In this document: one piece after another, positions 45,187 through 51,923 of the stretch
Layout: each line of letters opens with the position of its first letter
How positions within the stretch are numbered: position 1 is the stretch's first letter
Source: Frischella japonica
Lineage (GTDB): Bacteria; Pseudomonadota; Gammaproteobacteria; Enterobacterales; Orbaceae
NCBI RefSeq assembly: GCF_014489845.1
Contig: NZ_JABURY010000001.1
Span: forward strand, 1 to 51,923
Direction: 5' to 3'
DNA length: 51,923 nt
Made by a program: the position numbers and the translations under genes
Notes under the pieces: model-generated
What the model was told of the DNA's origin: nothing
The model's database searches: none
The model's input: only the letters and a program-made list of their open reading frames with translations

Positions 45187-46530
45187 TTAATTTAAATTCA
45201 AAAGCCAATGTTTTATATCTTCCTCTTCTGTTAAACCTAAATGATTTAGCTTATTAATATAGAATTGTTTAACATCAGTCCATTGGTAATAAGGATAGCG
45301 AGTCGTCTCAACCGGTAGATGGATTTCTCTTTCGTTCAATAACACTTTAACTAACAGTGGTTGAGTGATATCAGTACTTCGATAGAATATCAATTGTATA
45401 TTGGCTCCCATCGGGATAATTTGTTCAGCGTGCCAGAAATGTGGATAATTTTCTATAGTATCAGTGATTTGAAAAGTACCTTCTAATTCCATTAGTGTGG
45501 CTAAAGGTGAAAGTGTTTCAGCATGAGCAAAACGAAAATTGGCATCGGTATCATTAGAATGAATTGCGTGATCAGACGATCTTATTATTTCAAGAAGTAG
45601 CGGTGCGGCAATTTTGATTTGTATACCATTGTTGTCAAAGGCTGGACCGATTTGTAAATAGTTTTTGGCTGTTACTACCGTTGTAAACCACTCTTTTTCT
45701 AGTGGAGTAAAATAATTATCAAAGTTAATTTGATTCGAATGAAGTATTTCTGGTGTGAAAGAGAACGTTTCCTGAAAAATATTGAATAATGCTATTACAA
45801 AATCGGTACTTGTAATGATAGTTTCATCAGTCATTTTTATTCCATTGTTCAATTTTGAAATAAATGATGGCGTAAAAATGCGGTGAATAATATGTTGACT
45901 GAAAAATTTTGTTAAATCTGTTTGTTCAAGTGTATGGATTTGTTGTTTTAGCTGGTGGCTGTTTTTATATTTTGTGTAAGCGGGGGAATAATCAAAAAAA
46001 CGGAGTAATGTTTGATTATGTTCGGGCTGCTGTTGAATTTCCAGATTAGCATATAATGCTTCAAAGGGGGATAAAAATGCTCGAGCACTATCTATGGTGC
46101 GCTGAGAAGTTGTCGACATTGTGGCAATATGGTTGCCATGAAAGATAGTTGGATAATGATGTAACATTCGACTAGCGATTTGTTTGAGATCATCTTTCCC
46201 TAGTTCAGTTAATTTGCCATATTGATTGTGGTTTAAGGCAATAATTTTATTTAATTGTGTCAGTAAATCCCTGCCTAGAATCGTTAATTGTTGTTGTTCT
46301 GCTAATTGTAAAATTTGTTGTATGATGGTTTCGTATTTAGATTTACTGATATAGCGTGCCCCATGCCGGCCAATGTGATTGATATAAAATGGTTGATAGC
46401 CTGGAGGTGCGGCAGTTAATGTCGGTATAGTACTATAGTGATAGCTAGATTTTGAACCAGAAATTGACTGTTCAGCAAAACTAAAAAATGCGCTTAATAA
46501 AAGTAAGCTCGCGATATAGTATTTCATCAT
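45187..46530 (-). CDS. Exported MINPP-type histidine phosphatase (possible phytase)
   Basis: 447 residues with a signal peptide (about 1-19, LLLLSAFFSFA). The clade-2 histidine phosphatase signature is HIGRHGARY (R55-H56-G57-x-R59). The proton donor motif is HAE (H336-A-E338, in FRFAHAETLSPLATL), as in multiple inositol polyphosphate phosphatases, rather than the HD of AppA and Agp. The family releases phosphate from inositol phosphates and similar esters in the periplasm. It is transcribed alone, with about 90 bases to trmO upstream. In a plant-feeding insect gut it could act on phytate; that is inference. Confidence 0.85.
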   Translation of the reverse strand: MMKYYIASLLLLSAFFSFAEQSISGSKSSYHYSTIPTLTAAPPGYQPFYINHIGRHGARYISKSKYETIIQQILQLAEQQQLTILGRDLLTQLNKIIALNHNQYGKLTELGKDDLKQIASRMLHHYPTIFHGNHIATMSTTSQRTIDSARAFLSPFEALYANLEIQQQPEHNQTLLRFFDYSPAYTKYKNSHQLKQQIHTLEQTDLTKFFSQHIIHRIFTPSFISKLNNGIKMTDETIITSTDFVIALFNIFQETFSFTPEILHSNQINFDNYFTPLEKEWFTTVVTAKNYLQIGPAFDNNGIQIKIAAPLLLEIIRSSDHAIHSNDTDANFRFAHAETLSPLATLMELEGTFQITDTIENYPHFWHAEQIIPMGANIQLIFYRSTDITQPLLVKVLLNEREIHLPVETTRYPYYQWTDVKQFYINKLNHLGLTEEEDIKHWLLNLN

Positions 46531-46618
46531 AATACCATGCCATCATTTAATAATGAATAATATATCATAATAATAACAATACGTTATCCTAAATTTATCC
46601 TTTTGAGTCGATATCCGG

Positions 46619-47314
46619 TTAACCTATTATTTTTTCAACATTAAGCACAACAGCATGATTATTTTCAACTTGCCAACGAATATTAAAATGATATAACTTG
46701 ATACCAAACTCTTGTTTCCCCGATTTATTTTTTTTATAGGCGGGTCTAGGATCTTGAGCGATGACCTGAATAATTAAATTGCGTAGTTCAAGCTGATTGA
46801 CAAGTTCCCGTTCCACTTGTGGACTAAATTCGACCGTCAATCCACAATCTGGTTTCTCTACGGCATAGCTTGCTTGGGCATCGGGGTAGCTATCACTATA
46901 TGGGATATAAGGTTTTATATCAATGATAGGAGTTTGATCAATCAGATCAACACTACCTAATTTTAAAATGATTTGTTCCTTATGTATAACAATATCATGC
47001 AATTCAACCGCCGAAAGACCAATAGGATTTGGCCTAAAAGTTGAGCGGCTTGCAAAAACACCAACGCGTTCATTCCCGCCAAGTCTGGGTGGTCTGACGG
47101 TATTATGCCAACCTTGTTGAGCGGTACCAGAGAATATGAAGAGCAACCATAAATGTGAAAACTTTTCTAAACCTCTTATACAATCAGGATGATTAAAAGG
47201 CGTAATGAAATGAAGTTCACCTCTGGCTAATGGAACTAAATTGGGTTGTCGGGGTACACCAAACTTTTCTTTATAGGGTGAACGTATGATGCCAATAGTT
47301 TTAAGATCAATCAT
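46619..47314 (-). CDS. trmO: TrmO, tRNA m6t6A37 methyltransferase
   Basis: 231 residues (E. coli TrmO/YaeB/TsaA 235). It begins with the TsaA fold (TIGIIRSPYKEKFGVPRQPN), continues with RPPRLGGNERVGVFASRS and TFRPNPIGLSAVEL, and has DIKPYIPYSD in the SAM-binding region. It methylates N6 of t6A37 in tRNA-Thr(GGU). E. coli also carries it near metNIQ, as here, though rcsF, which lies between them there, is absent. Confidence 0.95.
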   Translation of the reverse strand: MIDLKTIGIIRSPYKEKFGVPRQPNLVPLARGELHFITPFNHPDCIRGLEKFSHLWLLFIFSGTAQQGWHNTVRPPRLGGNERVGVFASRSTFRPNPIGLSAVELHDIVIHKEQIILKLGSVDLIDQTPIIDIKPYIPYSDSYPDAQASYAVEKPDCGLTVEFSPQVERELVNQLELRNLIIQVIAQDPRPAYKKNKSGKQEFGIKLYHFNIRWQVENNHAVVLNVEKIIG

Positions 47315-47413
47315 AATGATGTTTGATAGCTTGAAAAATGGAGAAGATAATTAAAGGATTTAATATTGTATCATCCCTTAATTATCATATAGTTTTTTTG
47401 TATAAAATAGTAA

Positions 47414-48295
47414 TTACCAACCTTTCACAGCACTACCATTAAACACTTCATTCGCTTTTTGTACCGCAGCATCACTATGTCGTGCATTGATATATTTAAC
47501 AATGTTTGGATCATCTTTGTTGTCTTCACGAGCAACGATAATATTGACATATGGGGAATCTTTATCTTCTACAAAAATACCATCATGATTAGCAGTTAAA
47601 TTAATTTGCCCTGCAAATGCGTTATTGATAATCGCAAAATCAACCTGCGCATCATCCAGTGAACGTGGTAATAATGGTGCTTCAATTTCTAGAATGTTTA
47701 AATGATAAGGATTGTCAGTAATATCAACAACCGCAGGGAATAATCCTTTATCAGGATTTACTGTGATTAATCCTTGTTTTTGTAACAATAATAACGCTCG
47801 ACCTAAATTAGTCGGATCATTTGGAATTGCAACGGTTGAATAAGGTTTAATTAAGTAAGATTCACCACGAGGTGAAGTTACAATCATACCCTCTTCGTGA
47901 TTTACTACGTCTGTAATAGGTTTAAGTTTATGGGTATAAGCGGCAATTGGGTGGACAAATGTTTTACCCACTGAGACTAATTTATAACCTCTTTCCTCAA
48001 TTTGTTGATCTAAGAAAGGTTGGTGCTGAAAATCATTAATATCAATTTGTTTACTATCTAAAGCTTGATTAGGAATTACATAATCATTAAAAATCACTAA
48101 TTCCACATCTAAATTATATAATTTTTTAGCTTGTTCTTTAGTGGCTTCGGCAACTTCTTGATCTGGACCAGAAACCACGCCGACTTTTAAAACCGTTGGT
48201 TTTATCGAAGCATCAACTGATTTTTTATTATCACATGCCGTGAGTAATACACTGCTAGCAAGGGCTGTTACAATGGCAAGTTTTTTTAATAGCAT
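47414..48295 (-). CDS. metQ: MetQ, methionine-binding lipoprotein
   Basis: 293 residues. The lipobox LLTAC places the lipidated cysteine at position 21 of the preprotein (MLLKKLAIVTALASSVLLTA before it). NlpA/MetQ-family body with LKVGVVSGPDQEVAEATKEQ, NDFQHQPFLDQQ, TVAIPNDPTNLGRALLLLQ, and the end PYVNIIVAREDN. It delivers D- and L-methionine to MetN-MetI. It is the last gene of metN-metI-metQ, 20 bases after metI. Confidence 0.95.
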   Translation of the reverse strand: MLLKKLAIVTALASSVLLTACDNKKSVDASIKPTVLKVGVVSGPDQEVAEATKEQAKKLYNLDVELVIFNDYVIPNQALDSKQIDINDFQHQPFLDQQIEERGYKLVSVGKTFVHPIAAYTHKLKPITDVVNHEEGMIVTSPRGESYLIKPYSTVAIPNDPTNLGRALLLLQKQGLITVNPDKGLFPAVVDITDNPYHLNILEIEAPLLPRSLDDAQVDFAIINNAFAGQINLTANHDGIFVEDKDSPYVNIIVAREDNKDDPNIVKYINARHSDAAVQKANEVFNGSAVKGW

Positions 48296-48315
48296 AATCT
48301 ATTCCTTTTCTAATG

Positions 48316-49095
48316 TTAGTGGTGTGTAACGCGTTTAACAATCATATTACCAATAAATTGTATTGTAAAAACGATAAGAATCAATATGATAAGTACAGTA
48401 TTCATGATTGCAGGTTTATAGCTATACAGACCATAATAGCGTGCTAATTCTCCCAATCCACCCGATCCTATCGCACCAACCATTGCGACATAGCCATTTA
48501 ATGTAATTAGCGTAATGGTTAAGCTATTGATAATAACTGGCATTGCTTCGGGTAATAACACTTTGCGGATGATTTGCAATGGTGTTGCTCCCATAGAGCG
48601 AGCAGCCTCAATCAAACCAGTTTGGATATCTAATAGGGCATTTTCAATCATACGTGCAATAAGCGGCGCAACACCAATACTCAGTGGCACAATAGCCGCT
48701 TGTCGACCTAAGAATACTCCTTGACCAGTCATAATAAGCATAATGAAAGTCGTAAATGGAATAATCCAAAACAATAAAATAATAAAGGGAATTGAACGTA
48801 ATAAATTGGTAAAAAACGACAATAATCCCGAAGCAATTTGGCACTCTAAAATCTGATTTTTGCGCGTGGTATAAAGTAAAATACCTAAAGGGAGACCAAT
48901 AATTGTGCCCCATAATCCGGATAATACTGTCATATAAATAGTATTATCGGTTTCTTGAGCGATTTTAAAAATCATTTTTTCATTAAAGCCATCAAACTGT
49001 GCACAGAGGTTGACAAAGTTTGACCAAAAATCATAACCGGATAAATGACGGATCAAGGTTTCAAATGGTTTAAAAGAGGGAATAAAATCAAACAT
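48316..49095 (-). CDS. metI: MetI, methionine ABC transporter permease
   Basis: The start ATG 49095 (MFDFIPSF) overlaps the metN stop and has GTAGAGG about 9 bases upstream. A TTG two codons earlier is in frame. The protein is about 259 residues, longer than E. coli MetI (217) by an N-terminal extension of about 40. An internal ATG at 48975 would give the standard length but has a poor ribosome-binding site. Five membrane segments and the EAA loop [21 protein letters not shown], which docks on MetN. Confidence 0.93.
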   Translation of the reverse strand: MFDFIPSFKPFETLIRHLSGYDFWSNFVNLCAQFDGFNEKMIFKIAQETDNTIYMTVLSGLWGTIIGLPLGILLYTTRKNQILECQIASGLLSFFTNLLRSIPFIILLFWIIPFTTFIMLIMTGQGVFLGRQAAIVPLSIGVAPLIARMIENALLDIQTGLIEAARSMGATPLQIIRKVLLPEAMPVIINSLTITLITLNGYVAMVGAIGSGGLGELARYYGLYSYKPAIMNTVLIILILIVFTIQFIGNMIVKRVTHH

Positions 49096-50119
49096 ATCCA
49101 AGAACCTCTACAGTAATATTATTGGTTTGTAAAAATTTAATTGCATTTTGTGTATTTTGCGAGTTACCAATCATTTCCGTTAGCATAATGCCAAACTTAA
49201 TACCACCAGCATAATCCATTTGCGCACTGATAATATTATTATCAATATTAAACTCTTTAGCTGCTTGCGATAAGCATGGCGTATCAACCGATACGCCAGC
49301 AAATTTAAGACGTAGTAGAGGATATAAACCATCTTGAGGTATTGGTGATAATTTTTGTAGATAGTCGTCAGGAATATCCAAATGTAAAGTCGATTGAATA
49401 AATTGTTGTGTGACTTCATTTTTAGGATGCGAAAAGATTTCACCTACGGTAGATTGTTCAACTAATTCACCTTGACTAATTACGGCCACTTGATCACAGA
49501 TCTGTTTAACAACATCCATTTCATGAGTAATTAGCAGAATTGTTAAACCTAACTTTTGGTTGATATCTTTTAGTAATTCCAAAATAGAACGAGTAGTTTC
49601 GGGATCCAAAGCACTTGTTGCTTCATCACATAATAAAACTTTAGGATCGTTTGCCAAAGCTCTGGCAATCGCTACACGTTGTTTTTGTCCACCAGACAGA
49701 TTAGCTGGATAAACATTCCATTTATCTTGTAATCCAACTAATTCAAGAAGTTGATTGACCTTAGGTGTGATCTTTTTCTTGGGTAAACCAATAAATTCTA
49801 AGGGTAAAGCAATGTTTTCGAAAACCGTTCTTGATGATAACAAGTTAAAGTGTTGAAAAATCATACTAATTTTTCGACGAGTTTGTATTAACATTCTGTT
49901 TGATAATGTGGTTATATCTTGATTGTCAACGATCACTTTACCGGAAGTTGGTCGCTCCAGTAAATTAACACATCGAATTAGTGTGCTTTTTCCTGCACCT
50001 GATTTACCAATAACGCCAAATATTTGTCCGGCAGGGACATGTAAGTTTATATCTTTTAGCGCATATATTGGTTGTTTATTATGAATAAACGTTTTAGAAA
50101 TATTTTCGAGTTTGATCAT
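49088..50119 (-). CDS. metN: MetN, methionine ABC transporter ATPase
   Basis: 343 residues (E. coli 343). Walker A is [10 protein letters not shown], the Q-loop is IFQHFNLL, the signature is [15 protein letters not shown], Walker B is [11 protein letters not shown] and the switch histidine is LLITHEMD. The C-terminal NIL domain (about 265-343), which senses methionine and inhibits transport, is present. It is the first gene of metN-metI-metQ, about 40 bases downstream of tandem Met boxes. Confidence 0.97.
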   Translation of the reverse strand: MIKLENISKTFIHNKQPIYALKDINLHVPAGQIFGVIGKSGAGKSTLIRCVNLLERPTSGKVIVDNQDITTLSNRMLIQTRRKISMIFQHFNLLSSRTVFENIALPLEFIGLPKKKITPKVNQLLELVGLQDKWNVYPANLSGGQKQRVAIARALANDPKVLLCDEATSALDPETTRSILELLKDINQKLGLTILLITHEMDVVKQICDQVAVISQGELVEQSTVGEIFSHPKNEVTQQFIQSTLHLDIPDDYLQKLSPIPQDGLYPLLRLKFAGVSVDTPCLSQAAKEFNIDNNIISAQMDYAGGIKFGIMLTEMIGNSQNTQNAIKFLQTNNITVEVLGYV

Positions 50120-50157
50120 AAAATTCTAAATAATGGATGTTAGTTTCAGAATGTTAA

Positions 50158-50173
50158 GACGTCTAGACATCTA
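50158..50173 (-). promoter_or_regulatory. Two adjacent MetJ operator boxes upstream of metN
   Basis: AGACGTCT (50158-50165) is a perfect E. coli Met box, and AGACATCT (50166-50173) follows without gap, one mismatch from consensus. MetJ with S-adenosylmethionine binds such tandem 8-base boxes cooperatively. The site lies between metN (start 50119) and the divergent gmhB (start 50235) and most likely represses metNIQ. Confidence 0.87.
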
Positions 50174-50234
50174 AGTCAATAACTATTATGCTAATGATCT
50201 TGATTAAGATAATTTCCACAATAGAGTAAAAATA

Positions 50235-50771
50235 ATGAAGCCAGCTATTTTTTTGGATCGTGATGGAACAATAAATATTGACTATAATTATGTGCATAAA
50301 ATTGATGATTTCCATTTTATTGATGGGGTAGTTGATGCATTAAAAGAATTAAAAAACATGGGTTTTTTGTTGGTTATCACGACTAACCAATCAGGTATTG
50401 CAAGAAATAAATTTACTGAAGAGCAATTTAATACCTTAACTGAGTGGATGGATTGGTCATTACAAGACCGAGGTGTTGACATTGATGGTATTTATTATTG
50501 CCCACATGATCCTCTGGTTGATGACTGTGAATGCCGAAAACCAAATCCCGGTATGATACAAACAGCAGCGAAAGAGTTAAAAATTGATATTGCCAACTCT
50601 TATATGGTCGGTGACCGAGTGTCTGATTTATTGTCGGGGAAAAAGGCCGGAGTTAAAAAAACGGTTTTGGTGAAAACCGGTGATGCCATTACTGAAGAAG
50701 CATTAGCGCAAGCTGATTGGGTAATCGATAGCTTGGCGGATTTACCCAATAAAATAAAAGCAGAGTCATAA
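50235..50771 (+). CDS. gmhB: GmhB, heptose-1,7-bisphosphate 7-phosphatase
   Basis: 178 residues (E. coli 191). The HAD-III nucleophile motif is [22 protein letters not shown] contains motif II, and the zinc-binding cluster [20 protein letters not shown] is characteristic of the histidinol-phosphate/GmhB group. [16 protein letters not shown] is motif IV. It removes the 7-phosphate in ADP-heptose synthesis for the LPS inner core, the sugar acted on by WaaP earlier in the window. It stands next to metN as in E. coli. Confidence 0.95.
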   Translation: MKPAIFLDRDGTINIDYNYVHKIDDFHFIDGVVDALKELKNMGFLLVITTNQSGIARNKFTEEQFNTLTEWMDWSLQDRGVDIDGIYYCPHDPLVDDCECRKPNPGMIQTAAKELKIDIANSYMVGDRVSDLLSGKKAGVKKTVLVKTGDAITEEALAQADWVIDSLADLPNKIKAES

Positions 50772-50792
50772 TTTTCTAAAAATACTATCGTT

Positions 50793-50819
50793 ATACGGCA
50801 TTTAAAATTAATGTCGTAT
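50793..50819. terminator. Bidirectional hairpin between gmhB and DUF4184 gene
   Basis: ATACGGCATT (50793-50802) pairs with AATGTCGTAT (50810-50819), one G-T wobble, with a 7-base AT loop. It lies between two convergent genes and overlaps the DUF4184 stop codon. Confidence 0.5.
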
Positions 50820-51527
50820 AATTCTCACGATAAGAGGTGATAATATTAACCCCAAAAATAGTGCATTAATAAAGTTCACCACACTTTGACCAAAGGTATG
50901 AATAGTATTGGCGAAAAAAAGAGAAAAACAACTTAAAAAAATCAAAAATACTGCCCCCCAATATAGAAAGCTAATTTTATTTGTCTTATCAACCAAGATC
51001 GGTAATTTGAGAATAAAGAGGCATATTAAACTCAATCCTATCAAAGTACTTCCATGTTGGAGTAATTGGTAGATAGGAATATCTGTATTTTTTAATGAGA
51101 GAGTCTGTTGTAAAAATGGAAGTTGTTGTACAAAAAAGCCAGTCAAGTGAGTAAAACTATCCCAACCTAAATGAGACAGTGCGCCAATTAATGCAGAAGT
51201 TATGACTATAAACCAATGATGGTAGCAATATTCACTCCAATTAAAATTTAAATAATGAGCAAATCGTTTATAAAGAAAATGAGGCAAATTCTTAATCAAT
51301 TCATTACGAATAATAAAGTGAAAGATAAAAGCAAGCGTTAATGTTATTGGTAGGTCAAAATAAAAGATACCTGATAAAGTATGGCTCATATCACTTTTTA
51401 TTTTCATTCTAAGAAAATATTCAAAGTCAGGTGACATACTACCTATAATTAAGGTTGTCATGGAAAAAAATTTAGGCTTTTTGTAAAAAGGTAAAACAAT
51501 TGCTGGATGTGCAAAAGTGAAAGGCAT
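50808..51527 (-). CDS. DUF4184-family membrane protein
   Basis: 239 residues. The N terminus MPFTFAHPAIVLPF and the following IGSMSPDFEYFL are the hallmark of DUF4184 proteins. The family shares conserved His/Asp residues (HLGWDSFTH) with metal-dependent membrane hydrolases of the YdjM/LrgB-like type. Six or so hydrophobic segments. Function unknown. It is transcribed towards gmhB. Confidence 0.87.
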   Translation of the reverse strand: MPFTFAHPAIVLPFYKKPKFFSMTTLIIGSMSPDFEYFLRMKIKSDMSHTLSGIFYFDLPITLTLAFIFHFIIRNELIKNLPHFLYKRFAHYLNFNWSEYCYHHWFIVITSALIGALSHLGWDSFTHLTGFFVQQLPFLQQTLSLKNTDIPIYQLLQHGSTLIGLSLICLFILKLPILVDKTNKISFLYWGAVFLIFLSCFSLFFANTIHTFGQSVVNFINALFLGLILSPLIVRIIRH

Positions 51528-51827
51528 AAAAAATCCACTTAAAAAGTTAGACTGAAAAGATAAGTAACGATTATATAATCAATAGTAAATTAAAGAAAAG
51601 TTTGTAAAATTTGTATAGGATTAGTTTATTTTCAATACGGCATGGGTAAAAAAAGCACAAACAGAAATAAAATTTCAATAATCGCTTGCATGATTTATTT
51701 TTGCTCTTATAATGCCGACCCACTAACCGATGATGATTCGCAATGATTAAATGTTTCATCAAGGTAAATTGTGAAGTAAAGATTTTTTAGTTTGTTTTAA
51801 GAATATAAATAAAATTAAAAAAGTTAC
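51528..51827. other. Gap before the rRNA promoter
   Basis: About 300 AT-rich bases without a credible gene; a 63-codon minus-strand frame here has no coding character. It may include upstream (UP-element-like) A/T tracts just before the promoter (51780-51825). Confidence 0.4.
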
Positions 51828-51856
51828 TTGACAATAAAGTAAGGTAAGCGTAACAT
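51828..51856 (+). promoter_or_regulatory. rRNA operon promoter (P2-like)
   Basis: A perfect TTGACA (51828-51833), a 17-base spacer and TAACAT (51851-51856), preceded by long A/T tracts and followed by ACGCAACCC. It is a strong stable-RNA promoter about 70 bases before the window edge. Confidence 0.8.
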
Positions 51857-51869
51857 ACGCAACCCTTGA

Positions 51870-51909
51870 GACAGTAAACCTAGAAGGTAAACTGTTAGCT
51901 CTTTAAAAA
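51870..51909 (+). promoter_or_regulatory. rRNA leader antitermination site (boxB-like hairpin and boxA)
   Basis: ACAGT-AAA-CC (from 51871) pairs with GG-TAA-ACTGT (to 51895) around TAGAA, with two central mismatches, resembling boxB. It is followed by GCTCTTTAAAAA (51898-51909), close to the rrn boxA core GCTCTTTAACA. NusB-NusE binding here would prevent early termination in the 16S gene, which should start roughly 100-200 bases beyond the window. Confidence 0.78.
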
Positions 51910-51923
51910 GTAAAAACAGACAA

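Overview
This window looks like chromosomal DNA of an AT-rich gammaproteobacterium. The best guess is the Orbaceae (Gilliamella-like gut symbionts). That placement is inferred from E. coli-like gene neighbourhoods (rplU-rpmA-yhbE-obgE, yajC-secD-secF, metNIQ-trmO-gmhB, waaG-waaP), a RyhB small RNA under a Fur box, strong A+T bias and sugar-PTS content. No marker in the window fixes the genus.

Layout. 1-560: the end of an unidentified gene and an IS3-type transposase remnant. 560-3025: a NarX/NarL nitrate two-component pair on the minus strand. 3138-6087: rplU-rpmA, terminator, yhbE-obgE. 6147-6279: a Fur-controlled RyhB homologue. 6624-12654: nuoJ-K-L-M-N with no nuoA-I in front; several subunits lack proton-channel residues that are essential in E. 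coli. 12798-16100: yajC-secD-secF. 16230-16305: tRNA-Ala(GGC), followed at once by the stump of a phage-type integrase.

16.3-36.2 kb is an accessory island, almost all on the minus strand. It holds about a dozen small exported proteins, several tandemly duplicated, and in most cases each lies directly behind (or overlaps) the 3' end of a broken cell-wall-enzyme gene. The broken genes show LAS-type zinc peptidase motifs (HxxxxxxD plus HxH), a VanY-like M15 domain, or a peptidoglycan-binding domain, and three share a W-F-[MI]-[HY]-P...[YF]-F junction motif. I read the island as a bank of polymorphic peptidoglycan-targeting effector tips with periplasmic immunity proteins, probably linked to a type VI-like secretion system elsewhere. 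The LPS core genes waaG-waaP and a truncated ybjD sit in the middle of it.

36.3-43.7 kb is a carbohydrate locus: a BglG/MtlR-type activator, fructose-type EIIA, EIIB and EIIC, a GatZ/KbaZ-family protein without GatY/KbaY, transaldolase and a HAD sugar phosphatase. 44.0-51.5 kb holds an orphan OmpR-type regulator with an altered receiver site, an exported MINPP-type histidine phosphatase (possible phytase), trmO, metQ-metI-metN with tandem MetJ boxes, gmhB and a DUF4184 membrane protein. The window ends in an rRNA operon leader (consensus promoter, boxB-like hairpin, boxA), so 16S rRNA should begin just outside.
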